Shown here in pieces: positions 6,515-14,030 of a stretch of 14,950 nt of DNA. Where the stretch lies: positions 1 through 14,950 of the forward strand of contig JAFAUA010000048.1 of NCBI GenBank assembly GCA_019243595.1, written 5' to 3'. The notes beneath the pieces are model-generated. The model was given only the letters and a program-made list of their open reading frames with translations. It did no database searches and had not been told where the DNA came from. This DNA is from Acidimicrobiia bacterium (GTDB lineage: Bacteria > Actinomycetota > Acidimicrobiia > Acidimicrobiales > AC-14). A program made the translations under genes and the position numbers. Within the stretch, counting starts at the first letter, position 1. Every line of letters begins with the position of its first letter.

Positions 6515-6607
6515 GTGCGGGCCAGTTCGCGCCGTTGGTGCCGTTGTGGCACCCGCTGGAGGGCAGGAACCACCGTGAGTGGCAGCGAACTCATCTGTAC
6601 CCTATGA
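6515..6607 (+). CDS. Candidate leaderless leader ORF, 30 residues
   Basis: A GTG at 6515 lies exactly seven bases after the TAGAGT box, the leaderless spacing. It opens a 30-codon frame (starting MRASSRRWCRCG and ending SELICTL) whose TGA overlaps the ATG of the next gene in ATGA. The peptide is rich in Arg, with Cys and Trp. I do not recognise it, and a frame this short can arise by chance. If real, it would be translated from the first base of the transcript and hand ribosomes on to the envelope-protein gene, which has no good ribosome site of its own. Confidence 0.3.
   Translation: MRASSRRWCRCGTRWRAGTTVSGSELICTL
6537..6553 (+). repeat. Short inverted repeat in the leader region
   Basis: GGTGCC, a five-base loop GTTGT, then GGCACC form a perfect 6-bp stem. 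It lies inside the candidate leader ORF and 51 bases before the envelope-protein ATG. There is no T-run after it, so it does not look like an intrinsic terminator. It could be an operator or an RNA hairpin within the leader. Confidence 0.35.
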
Positions 6608-8184
6608 ATCGTGCGGCTCCGGGTGAGATGAAGCGGACGAGCAGGCTGGTGCGCTACGTGCGCAGGGCGTGCTTCCTGGCCGCCGCATTGCTCGTCGTCG
6701 CCGCCCTCGTCGTTCCCGAAGTGGCCAAGGCGGCCAACGACCCCGACGCCGACCGGCCCCTCAACTGGGCAGGCCAGGCCTCGGCCTCGGCGCTCATCGC
6801 CACTGCCGACTCCAAGGGCGGGGTGCTGCCGGTCCAGCAGCCGTTCTTCGCTGCCTTCCCCGACGCCGGCAGCCAGTGGGACGGCAACAGCCAGTACGCA
6901 CGCGCCTCGACGTACTACCCGGGCCCGACCGGCACCGGCGGTGTTGCCCTCGTCTGCGGTCAGGTCTTCACGCAGATCTTCAGCCCCCAACGCGTGCCAC
7001 CGAACCTCGAGCCCCCGGTCTGCAACCCGGCGCCACCGTTCCCGACGGTCGTCGAGGCCGACAGCACCAAGCCCGACGCCAGGACTGACGGCAGCCAGGT
7101 CATCGGCCAGGGCTATCCCCTGACGATCACCGCGACCAGCGCCGTCGCCCACGCCGACCGGGTCTCGGTGTACAGCGACGCCGTCCTCGGCAGCGTGAAC
7201 GTGATCGGCACGCCGGCCGTGCCCACCTCGGCCCTCGCCTTCCGCAAGGCGGCAGCGTCGATCCTGCACGGCCCGGCGGCGGGCGCGGCGATCACCCCGC
7301 AGGCCTCGGACAACAGCACGCTGCACATCGACAGCGCCGTCGCCCACACCAAGCAGACCTACGACAACAGCGGCGCCCTGCTGGTGACGGCGTCCTCAAC
7401 CCTCAAGGGCGTCTCGCTTCTCGGCGGGGCGATCCAGATCGCCACCATCAAGTCGGACGCCACGTCGCACACCGACGGCAACGGCATCGCCGACCACTCC
7501 GAGCACTTCACCCTCGGCGGCGTCACCGTGGCCGGCCAGTCCGCCACCATCGATCAGAACGGTGTGCACGTCGGAAGCTCGAGCAGCGCGGCAAAGCCCC
7601 TCACCGACGCCCTCAACACCGCCCTCGCCAGTGCGGGCGCCAAGGTCTCACTGGCGAGCACAAGCGGCGACGTCAACTCGTCGGACCCCAAGACCGTCAC
7701 GAGCGAGGTCCAGGGGCTGAACTTCTACATCGAGCGGTTCCTCCAGATCCCCAACGCCACCGACACCTACTTCGCCACCTTCACGCTCGGCGTGGCGGGC
7801 ACGCGGGCGTCGGCGACGCAGGCTCGCAACAGCGACCAGCAGGCCCAACCGGGCGGCATCGGCGGCGTGAGCACGCCCTCCGATACCGGATCGTCGCCAC
7901 CGCTTCCCGATCTTGGCACCCCCTCGTCCGGCGGACCGCTTCTCGGATCCTCGGGCACGGGCGCCAGTTTCAATTCGACCACGACGCGGACCAACCGCCC
8001 GAGGGTGCTCGGATCACGCCTCGGCAGTCTCCGCGAGCTCGAAGCTGATCTGGTCGGCGCCACCATCAGCCACCGCTTCGATCTGCTCTATCTGGCATGC
8101 GCCATCGCCTTCATCGGCGTCTGCCTAAGCTCACGCCTACTGGTGCCGCGTCCCCGACCCTCCTCCGATTACAAGGTGCTCTAG
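6604..8184 (+). CDS. Secreted, C-terminally membrane-anchored protein of unknown function
   Basis: I do not recognise a named family. The 526-residue product has a basic N-terminus (KRTSRLVRYVRR), a hydrophobic core FLAAALLVVAALVV and a likely signal-peptidase site after AKA. A long extracytoplasmic Ala/Thr/Ser/Gly-rich region looks beta-rich. A Gly/Ser/Pro linker follows (around residues 420-460), then one C-terminal membrane helix (about 492-510) and a short basic tail (RLLVPRPRPSSDYKVL). There is no LPXTG sorting motif. A further ATG at 6628, preceded by GGGTGAG, is a possible start; 6604 is favoured by the ATGA overlap with the candidate leader ORF. It heads the operon that contains the Liv transporter. 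It could be a cell-surface or sensor protein, but it does not look like a periplasmic-binding-protein fold. Confidence 0.8.
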   Translation: MNRAAPGEMKRTSRLVRYVRRACFLAAALLVVAALVVPEVAKAANDPDADRPLNWAGQASASALIATADSKGGVLPVQQPFFAAFPDAGSQWDGNSQYARASTYYPGPTGTGGVALVCGQVFTQIFSPQRVPPNLEPPVCNPAPPFPTVVEADSTKPDARTDGSQVIGQGYPLTITATSAVAHADRVSVYSDAVLGSVNVIGTPAVPTSALAFRKAAASILHGPAAGAAITPQASDNSTLHIDSAVAHTKQTYDNSGALLVTASSTLKGVSLLGGAIQIATIKSDATSHTDGNGIADHSEHFTLGGVTVAGQSATIDQNGVHVGSSSSAAKPLTDALNTALASAGAKVSLASTSGDVNSSDPKTVTSEVQGLNFYIERFLQIPNATDTYFATFTLGVAGTRASATQARNSDQQAQPGGIGGVSTPSDTGSSPPLPDLGTPSSGGPLLGSSGTGASFNSTTTRTNRPRVLGSRLGSLRELEADLVGATISHRFDLLYLACAIAFIGVCLSSRLLVPRPRPSSDYKVL

Positions 8185-8187
8185 GAG
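8183..8187 (+). promoter_or_regulatory. Ribosome site deciding a TTG start
   Basis: AGGAG overlaps the stop codon (TAG, 8182-8184) of the preceding gene and ends six bases before the TTG at 8194. This spacing is good and is the main reason for accepting the unusual TTG start. It also suggests translational coupling of the two envelope genes. Confidence 0.65.
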
Positions 8188-8193
8188 CGACCA

Positions 8194-8790
8194 TTGGCCA
8201 CCGCCGATCCCGCCACCGACCTGCCGATAATCACGTCAGAGACAGAGAAGAAGTCGCGGCCCGAGATGCCGGACCCTGCGCTGTTCTGGAAGTGGGTGGG
8301 ACGAGCGACGCGGCCGACGTACGGCTGGATCCTCGTGGGTCTCGGCCTGCTGGCCGTGCTGATCGGCTATCTCGGCGTGTCGCGCGAGGCCATCGTCGCC
8401 AAGCAGTTGCCGTACCTCATCTCCGGGGGCATCGGCGGGCTCGCCCTCGTTGGCTTCGGCGCCATGCTCATCGGCACCGAGGATCTCAAACGCACCCAGG
8501 AGCGCGTCGACCACCTCGAGGACCTCGTGGCCGACCTGCACCAGGCCCTGCTCAGCCGTCCCGACGCCCCGGCACTGTCCAGCAACGGCTCGTCGGCCGC
8601 TGATCGGACCGAGACCCAGCAAGCGGTCAACTTGGTGGCGTTGCCCAGCGGCTCGAGCTACCACCGAGCCGACTGCTCGATGGTCCAGGGCAAAAAGGAC
8701 GCCAAGCCGGTGACAGCCAACGCCGCCCGCCGCCAGGGCCTGAAGCCATGCCGGCTGTGCGAGCCCCAGACGGCGTCCGTCTCCGCCTGA
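8194..8790 (+). CDS. Two-TM membrane protein with coiled coil and Ada-like zinc-binding domain
   Basis: A 198-residue membrane protein without a known name. Order of parts: a polar N-terminus (1-40), membrane helix 43-61, membrane helix 73-94, a charged coiled-coil-like helix EDLKRTQERVDHLEDLVADL (96-115), a flexible Ser/Ala linker, and a C-terminal domain (about 155-191). That domain carries YHRADC (His157, Cys161) and LKPCRLCEP (Cys186, Cys189). It resembles the Ada metal-binding fold (Y-H-x3-C ... G-L-x-P-C-x2-C), which usually binds one zinc. Both ends of the protein are probably cytoplasmic. The TTG start is supported by AGGAG six bases upstream. It lies nine bases after the secreted-protein gene and 17 before the Liv permease, in one operon. 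The domain call is good; the role is unknown. Confidence 0.82.
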   Translation: MATADPATDLPIITSETEKKSRPEMPDPALFWKWVGRATRPTYGWILVGLGLLAVLIGYLGVSREAIVAKQLPYLISGGIGGLALVGFGAMLIGTEDLKRTQERVDHLEDLVADLHQALLSRPDAPALSSNGSSAADRTETQQAVNLVALPSGSSYHRADCSMVQGKKDAKPVTANAARRQGLKPCRLCEPQTASVSA

Positions 8791-8792
8791 CC

Positions 8793-8807
8793 CGCCTGCC
8801 GTAGGCG
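8793..8807 (+). repeat. Hairpin directly before the LivHM start codon
   Basis: CGCCT, loop GCCGT, AGGCG form a perfect 5-bp GC-rich stem whose last base abuts the ATG at 8808. It fills nearly the whole 17-base gap and would cover the only purine-rich stretch (AGGCG) that could act as a ribosome site. It could damp or tune permease translation. There is no T-run, so it is not a terminator. Confidence 0.4.
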
Positions 8808-10874
8808 ATGACGTTCTGGCTCTCGCTGATCCTGGCGGGGATCGGCACCGGCTGCATCTACTCGCTGGCCGGAATCGGCATCGTCCTGACCTACAAGGCG
8901 ACGGGGATCTTCAACTTCGCCCATGGCGCCATCGCCATGATCGTGGCGTACATCCTCTGGCAGCTGAACGCCGACTGGGGTGTGTCCCTGTGGATCGCGG
9001 CACCTTTGACGATCTTCATCGCCGGCCCCGGGATCGGCGTCATCCTCGAGCGCTTCATCTTCCGGCCGTTGCAGAAGCGCGGTGCGGGCACGTCCGAGAA
9101 GCTGGTCGCCACTCTCGGCGTGTTCCTTCTTTTGGTTGGCCTGGCCCAGAAGATCTGGACCGGCACGGTGCGCCACGGGCCCCAAATCGTCAAGAACAAG
9201 CCGGTCCACCTCACCAACAGCCTGATCATCGGGGCCGACCGCCTCGCGGTCGTGATCATGGTCGCCGTCTGCAGCGGCCTGCTGTACCTGCTGTTCCACT
9301 ACACCCACCTGGGGACCAAGATCCGGGCCGTCGTCGACCGCCGTCAGCTGTCCGAACTGGCCGCCATCAACGCCAACCGCGTGGCCTCGCTGTCGTGGGC
9401 CCTGGGGGCCGGGCTTGCCGGCCTCACCGGCGTCCTGCTTGCCCCTGACCAGCTCGACCCGATCGGCCTCACGCTGCTGGTCATCGAGACGTTTTCGGTC
9501 GCCGTCGTCGCCCGCCTCGTGAGCATTCCGGTCGCCGTCGCGGCCGGCGTGCTGCTCCTCGGGGTGCTGCAGAGCCTGCTGACGCAGTTCAACCCGACCG
9601 TGGCGCCGTTCTTCCACTTCCACTGGCCCCACTGGTTCACCGAGACGATCGGCGCCCTGAAGCCCAACCTCTCGGTGCTGATCCTGTTCGGCGCCCTCCT
9701 GATCTACCGGAAACTCGACGAGGTCGGTGAAGGCGGCGCGGGGGTCAGTGGGCTGATCTCCCGCTCGGTTGGTGGGGTGAGGCAGCGGCGCGTCGAGACC
9801 CGGGTGGTGATCGCCATTGTGGCCGTCGCCCTGGTCCTGCTGCCGTTCATGCTCACAGGGATCAACATCGTGTACGGCCAGGAGATGCTGGCCCTGACCG
9901 TGATCTTCATCTCGATCGTCGCCGTCACCGGCTTTTCCGGCCACATCACGCTCGGCCAGGCCGCGTTCGCGGGCATGGGTTCGTTCGTCTCGGTGCGCGT
10001 GAGCAACTCCCTCGGGATCCCCGTCATCTTCTCGATGATCATCGGCGCCTTCGCCGCCGTGCTCGTCGGTCTCATCGCCGGCTACCCGGCGCTCAAACGC
10101 AAAGGCCTGTTCCTCGGGCTGACCACGCTCACGATCGGTGTCCTCTGCTTCAGCCTGGTCTTCTCGAGCGACATCTTCGCCAAGGGCGCAGCCGGCCTCA
10201 CGGTGAACCGGCCAAGCCTCTTCGGCTGGTCACTGGACGCCGACAAGACGTTCTATTGGTTCGAGCTCGTGTGGGTCGCCCTGGCGTTTGCCTTCGCCAA
10301 CAACCTGCGACGGGGACGCCTCGGTCGCATCCTGGCCGCCATGCGCGACTCGGAGACCGCAGCCCGGTCGATCGGCATCGACCTGCGCGCCTACAAGCTG
10401 TTCATCTTTGGCGCGAGCGCGTTCATTGCTGGGATCGGCGGAGCGTTGCTGTCGCAGCAGGCACACGCCTTCTCCCCCATCACCCAGTTCCATCCGGTCA
10501 GCAGCAGCCTCCTGTGGTTCATCGCCGTGATCGTGGCCGGCGTCGGGTCACTCGGCGGCGCCTTCGTGGGAGCCGCCGGTCTCGTCCTGCTCGCCTTCTT
10601 CGGCCTGGCTGACATCGCGCCGGCCCTTGTCGCTGTCGGCGCCCTTCTCATCGGCTACCTGCCGGGCGGGTCCATCATGGGCATGTTGCAGAAGCTGATG
10701 GACTGGCTGCGCACGCCACGGACCTTGCTCGAACGATTCGCCGTCGCCCAGCACGACGTCGCCGTCAACGGAAACGGCAACGGAAGTCGCGCCGCAGCGA
10801 CCAACGGCGAGCGGCCCGAGTTCGTGCCGACCGAGTTCGCCGAGCGCGTCCTCGAGGAGGCGGCTGAGAGATGA
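8808..10874 (+). CDS. Fused LivH-LivM-type branched-chain amino acid ABC permease
   Basis: A 688-residue inner-membrane permease that joins the two pore subunits of a Liv/HAAT-type importer in one chain. Residues 1-300 are LivH-like ([21 protein letters not shown], then [12 protein letters not shown], and [14 protein letters not shown]). A loop of about 30 residues rich in Gly and Arg (about 303-332) connects to a LivM-like half (about 335-625). Hallmarks there are [19 protein letters not shown] and a [20 protein letters not shown] cytoplasmic-loop motif. The C-terminal 55 residues are hydrophilic and lie in the cytoplasm. It overlaps livG by four bases (ATGA). The family imports branched-chain or other amino acids, amides or small acids; the substrate here is unknown. 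Start ATG is supported by position, though its ribosome site is weak and lies in a hairpin. Confidence 0.92.
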   Translation: MTFWLSLILAGIGTGCIYSLAGIGIVLTYKATGIFNFAHGAIAMIVAYILWQLNADWGVSLWIAAPLTIFIAGPGIGVILERFIFRPLQKRGAGTSEKLVATLGVFLLLVGLAQKIWTGTVRHGPQIVKNKPVHLTNSLIIGADRLAVVIMVAVCSGLLYLLFHYTHLGTKIRAVVDRRQLSELAAINANRVASLSWALGAGLAGLTGVLLAPDQLDPIGLTLLVIETFSVAVVARLVSIPVAVAAGVLLLGVLQSLLTQFNPTVAPFFHFHWPHWFTETIGALKPNLSVLILFGALLIYRKLDEVGEGGAGVSGLISRSVGGVRQRRVETRVVIAIVAVALVLLPFMLTGINIVYGQEMLALTVIFISIVAVTGFSGHITLGQAAFAGMGSFVSVRVSNSLGIPVIFSMIIGAFAAVLVGLIAGYPALKRKGLFLGLTTLTIGVLCFSLVFSSDIFAKGAAGLTVNRPSLFGWSLDADKTFYWFELVWVALAFAFANNLRRGRLGRILAAMRDSETAARSIGIDLRAYKLFIFGASAFIAGIGGALLSQQAHAFSPITQFHPVSSSLLWFIAVIVAGVGSLGGAFVGAAGLVLLAFFGLADIAPALVAVGALLIGYLPGGSIMGMLQKLMDWLRTPRTLLERFAVAQHDVAVNGNGNGSRAAATNGERPEFVPTEFAERVLEEAAER

Positions 10875-11701
10875 CGCTTCTCCAGGCCGAGGAGGTCGTG
10901 AAGCGCTTCGGTGGCTTGCTCGCGGTCGACCACGTCTCACTCGAGGTGCCGCCGGGTCAGATCACGGCGCTGATCGGCCCCAACGGGGCCGGCAAGACGA
11001 CCCTGTTCAACTGTCTCACCGGGCTGCTCGAGCCCGACGGCGGCCGGGTCAGGCTCTCCGACCGCGACATCACCGACATGCCCACCCACAAGCGCGCCCG
11101 CCTCGGTCTCGGACGCACGTTCCAACGGCTCGAGGCCTTCACCGGCATGACGGTGTTCGACAACCTGCAGGTGGCGGCCGAGGCTGCCAATCCCGGGCGG
11201 GTATTGCGCGGCGCGTTCCGCTTCCGCCAACCCGACGAGCCGGACGTCATCGAGCTCGTCGAGGAGACGCTCGAACGCGTCGGACTCACGTCTGTACGCG
11301 ACGAGATCGCCGGCGACCTCCCCACCGGCGTCCTCCGCCTGGTGGAACTGGGGCGGGCGCTGTGCACCAAGCCCCGCGTGCTCCTGCTCGACGAGCCCGG
11401 GAGCGGGCTCGACAGCAACGAGACCGAGAACCTGCAGGAGGTCCTCGTCCAGATCGTCGACGAGGACGACATCGGCGTCCTGCTGATCGAGCACGACGTC
11501 GACCTGGTGATGGCGGTGTCGAAGAAGATCTGCGTCATCGACTTCGGGCGGCTGATCGCCGAAGGCGCGCCGCGGGACATCAGCCGCAACGAGGCCGTGC
11601 GCGCCGCCTACCTCGGTGCCGATTCCGCCGCCATCGAGGACGAAGAGGAGAAGGAAGAAGAGGACGAGGAGGTGAGCGGTGCCGCCCCTGCTCGAGGTTG
11701 A
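10871..11701 (+). CDS. livG: LivG-type ABC transporter ATP-binding protein
   Basis: Cytoplasmic ATPase subunit of the Liv-type importer, 276 residues. Visible motifs are Walker [10 protein letters not shown] (36-44), Q-loop Gln85 in GRTFQRL, Walker B LLLDEP (171-176, with the catalytic Glu175), D-loop SGLDS and switch His208 in LIEHDVDL. The ABC signature is atypical: LPTGV (150-154) where LivG proteins have an LxYGQ-like motif, so only the glycine is kept. The C-terminus ends in a strongly acidic Glu/Asp run (about 256-267) not needed for the fold. That stretch of purine-rich DNA contains the ribosome site and start of the next gene. ATGA overlap with the permease and a 23-base overlap with livF show tight coupling. 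Confidence 0.9.
   Translation: MTLLQAEEVVKRFGGLLAVDHVSLEVPPGQITALIGPNGAGKTTLFNCLTGLLEPDGGRVRLSDRDITDMPTHKRARLGLGRTFQRLEAFTGMTVFDNLQVAAEAANPGRVLRGAFRFRQPDEPDVIELVEETLERVGLTSVRDEIAGDLPTGVLRLVELGRALCTKPRVLLLDEPGSGLDSNETENLQEVLVQIVDEDDIGVLLIEHDVDLVMAVSKKICVIDFGRLIAEGAPRDISRNEAVRAAYLGADSAAIEDEEEKEEEDEEVSGAAPARG
11667..11672 (+). promoter_or_regulatory. Strong ribosome site for livF inside livG
   Basis: AGGAGG ends six bases before the GTG at 11679, near-ideal spacing, and supports this GTG as the livF start although it lies within the livG reading frame. The surrounding purine-rich stretch encodes the acidic tail of LivG. Confidence 0.75.
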
Positions 11702-12395
11702 CGCCGTCACCAGCGGCTACGGCAAGGTCGAGATTCTGCACGACCTCACGATCGGCGTGCCCGAGGGCGCGGTCGTCGCCCTGCTCGGTCCCAACGGCGC
11801 CGGCAAGACGACGACGCTCAACGTCATCTCCGGGACCCTGCCCGTGTGGCAGGGCGAGGTCCGCTACGACGGCGAACGCCTCGACGGGCAGTCCGTCTAC
11901 GACATCGCCCGGCGAGGGATCATCCTCGTGCCCGAGGGCCGCGGCATCTTCCCTGGCCTCAACGTGCGGGAGAACCTGGAGATCGGCGTGCGGGCCGGCG
12001 GCGGCGGCGAGAGCCGCAGCGCGCGGTTGGAAAGCGTGCTCGAGACGTTTCCCCGTCTCCGCGAGCGCCTGTCGCAGGCGGCAGGCACGTTGTCGGGCGG
12101 CGAACAGCAGATGCTCGCCCTGTCGCGCGCCTTCCTCGGCAACCCACGCGTGCTGCTGCTCGACGAGATTTCGATGGGGCTGGCGCCCCGCATCGTTGAG
12201 CAGCTGTTCGAGAGCGTCGACGAGCTGCGCCGGCGCGGCCTGACGATCGTGCTCGTCGAGCAGTACCTCACGTACGCCCTGCGCTTCGCCGACATCTGCT
12301 ACGTGCTGTCGAAGGGCCGCATCGAGTTCTGCGGCGAGCCCGACGAGCTGCGTGACAGCGAGGCACTGGCCAGCTCCTACCTCGGCGCCGGTTAA
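11679..12395 (+). CDS. livF: LivF-type ABC transporter ATP-binding protein
   Basis: Second cytoplasmic ATPase of the Liv-type importer, 238 residues, normal LivF length. Walker [10 protein letters not shown] is at 37-45, the signature LSGGE at 138-142 and Walker B LLLDEI at 159-164 with catalytic Glu163. The segment [17 protein letters not shown] is typical of LivF. Where most ABC ATPases have the switch histidine, the chain reads [11 protein letters not shown] with Gln195; glutamine there is common in LivF. Walker B is followed by Ile rather than Pro. It overlaps livG by 23 bases and ends the operon. No substrate-binding protein gene follows. Confidence 0.93.
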   Translation: MPPLLEVDAVTSGYGKVEILHDLTIGVPEGAVVALLGPNGAGKTTTLNVISGTLPVWQGEVRYDGERLDGQSVYDIARRGIILVPEGRGIFPGLNVRENLEIGVRAGGGGESRSARLESVLETFPRLRERLSQAAGTLSGGEQQMLALSRAFLGNPRVLLLDEISMGLAPRIVEQLFESVDELRRRGLTIVLVEQYLTYALRFADICYVLSKGRIEFCGEPDELRDSEALASSYLGAG

Positions 12396-12400
12396 GCCCG

Positions 12401-12413
12401 CCTACGCCGTAGG
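12401..12413 (+). repeat. Hairpin after livF, overlapping the DUF2277 promoter box
   Basis: CCTAC, loop GCC, GTAGG make a perfect 5-bp stem in the 27-base gap after livF. It overlaps the TAGGGT box that precedes the DUF2277 gene. No T-run follows, so termination by this hairpin alone is doubtful. Confidence 0.3.
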
Positions 12414-12415
12414 GT
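12410..12415 (+). promoter_or_regulatory. Candidate leaderless -10 box for the DUF2277 gene
   Basis: TAGGGT is followed by exactly seven bases (GACCGGC) and the ATG at 12423, the leaderless arrangement. The same AGGGTGA could alternatively be read as a ribosome site about six bases before the ATG if the gene is co-transcribed with livF. Confidence 0.45.
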
Positions 12416-12422
12416 GACCGGC

Positions 12423-12632
12423 ATGTGCCGGAGTATCAAGACGTTGCGCACCGAGGCCGTCGTCACGGCCGACGACACCCGTGCCGCCGCCCTGCAGTAC
12501 GTCCGCAAGATCAGCGGCTACCGCAAGCCCTCAAAGGCCAACGAGGCCACGTTCGAGGCTGCCGTCGACGAGATCACGGCCGCCACGGACCGCCTCCTCG
12601 CCAACCTGGCTCCCGCCGGCGCCCGCGCCTAA
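12423..12632 (+). CDS. DUF2277 family protein
   Basis: Small 69-residue soluble protein recognised as DUF2277. It has the N-terminal MCRSIKTLR motif with conserved Cys2, the block AALQYVRKISGYRKPS, and a C-terminal helix ending the domain. Function is unknown. The ATG at 12423 is preferred to the GTG at 12414 because family members begin MCR and because both the TAGGGT spacing and the AGGGTGA stretch fit it. It lies 27 bases after livF and may be read through from that operon or started by its own promoter. Its TAA stop overlaps the stop of the convergent MFS gene: the four bases CTAA hold TAA on one strand and TAG on the other. Confidence 0.9.
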   Translation: MCRSIKTLRTEAVVTADDTRAAALQYVRKISGYRKPSKANEATFEAAVDEITAATDRLLANLAPAGARA

Positions 12633-14017
12633 TCCCTCGCCTCACGCTCTTGCTGCTCCTGCATGGCGGTGAGGATGGCCTGGAAGATGCGCGCCGCGTC
12701 CTCGTCGAGGTGGTCGCGCGCCCGGAGAAGAACGAGGGCGCCGGCGAAGATCGGCGGCGAGCAGACGAGGAACGACGTGCGCAGGTCACCGGAGGCCTGT
12801 GAGATCCCGAACACCAGCAGCGGGGCCATACCGCCGAACACGATCGAGGCCAGGTTGAAGAAGCCGAAGCCAGCCCCGCGCAGGTTGGCGGGCACCGCAT
12901 CGGTGAGCCCCGCCCGCAGCGCGGGCACCGCCATGCTCGTCACGAAGATCCCGAGCAGCTCGAGCGGAAAAGCGACCGCGAACGGCACCCAGAGATAGGA
13001 GAAGAAGAACAGGGCGCTCCCGACCAAGAGGCAATAGGCAGGGATCGCCATGCGTGCGCCCCGAACACGCGTCATGAACCGGTCGGCGAGGCGGCCGCCG
13101 AGCATGACGCCCGGGATGCCGCCGATGACGACGAGCAGTCCGACGAGCGCTTCCGCGGTTCCCTTTGCCACTCCGAGGTCCCGCTCGTAGAACTGCGGCA
13201 GGGCGGCGCCGATGGCGTTGATGGTGAACAGCAGCGCCGACACACCGATCAGCGCGTACCGCATGGTCGGGATCCCGAGAATCGTTCGGGCGTCGGCCCG
13301 CAGTCCGGTCCACAGGTCGCGGACGAACGCCCGCCAGCCGTCCTCGAAGAGACCACCCGAGACCGCGGGCTCGTCGGCGCCCTCGGCGTCGACCCCCAGG
13401 TGCATTCGGTCGGCCTCGCCCCGCGCCGGCTCGCGTAGGCGGTACACGGCGACCGCGATCAGCACACCGGGCGTGCCCACGACGAGGAACGCGGCCCGCC
13501 AACCCAGAGTGGCCCCCACCACGCCGCCGATCCCGATGCCGGCGCCGATGCCCGCCAGGAGGAGGCACTGCTGCACGGAGAACGCCAAGCCCCGCTTCTC
13601 CTGGGGGTAGTAGTCGCCGACCAGGCTGGCGGCCGACGGTTCGGTGACGGCCTGGCCGAAGCCCAGCGCCGAACGGATCGCCAGCAGAGAGCCGTAGTCC
13701 GGCATCGCTGCCGTCAAGGCGGTCAGGCCCGACCAGACAACGATCGTGTGCCCGATCGTGCGGGACCGGTTCCAGCGGTCGGCCAGGTAGCCGGCGGGCA
13801 CGGTGATCAGGCCGTTGACGATCGTGTACGCCGTCAGCAGGATGCCGATTTGAAGGTCGCCGATGCCCAGGTCGTGCTTCAAGGGCGTGACGACACCGCG
13901 CAGGATGTTCTGGTCGACCTGGTCGATGAAGATGACCAGCCCCAGCACCCACATCGGCCACGCGGACACACGCGTGGCGCGTGACCGTTCGGGTGGCTGG
14001 ACCGCCTCGGTTGTCAT
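12629..14017 (-). CDS. Major facilitator superfamily transporter (Spinster-like)
   Basis: A 462-residue inner-membrane transporter with about 12 predicted helices. The first helix carries acidic residues in FIDQVDQNIL (Asp32, Asp35). The MFS loop motif GYLADRWNRSR is at 76-86 and its repeat GGRLADRF lies between helices 8 and 9. A long cytoplasmic loop separates the two six-helix halves. The arrangement resembles spinster-like and related anion/organic-acid MFS proteins; the substrate is unknown. The ATG at 14017 is preceded by a run of six Gs. It lies 13 bases after the rhodanese gene on the same strand and is likely co-transcribed with it. Confidence 0.88.
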   Translation of the reverse strand: MTTEAVQPPERSRATRVSAWPMWVLGLVIFIDQVDQNILRGVVTPLKHDLGIGDLQIGILLTAYTIVNGLITVPAGYLADRWNRSRTIGHTIVVWSGLTALTAAMPDYGSLLAIRSALGFGQAVTEPSAASLVGDYYPQEKRGLAFSVQQCLLLAGIGAGIGIGGVVGATLGWRAAFLVVGTPGVLIAVAVYRLREPARGEADRMHLGVDAEGADEPAVSGGLFEDGWRAFVRDLWTGLRADARTILGIPTMRYALIGVSALLFTINAIGAALPQFYERDLGVAKGTAEALVGLLVVIGGIPGVMLGGRLADRFMTRVRGARMAIPAYCLLVGSALFFFSYLWVPFAVAFPLELLGIFVTSMAVPALRAGLTDAVPANLRGAGFGFFNLASIVFGGMAPLLVFGISQASGDLRTSFLVCSPPIFAGALVLLRARDHLDEDAARIFQAILTAMQEQQEREARD

Positions 14018-14030
14018 CCCCCCGACGAGG

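Noticed and set aside
8658..9944. Long minus-strand open frame (428 codons) opposite the Zn-domain protein and LivHM permease
   Set aside because: Its product is low-complexity, rich in Asp, Gly, Gln and Arg, with no domain, and it lies fully antisense to a clear Liv permease. Long shadow frames are expected in GC-rich DNA.
12786..13961. Minus-strand alternative frame (391 codons) inside the MFS gene
   Set aside because: It shares the strand but not the frame of the MFS transporter and is an Arg/Gly/Pro-rich shadow without membrane helices.
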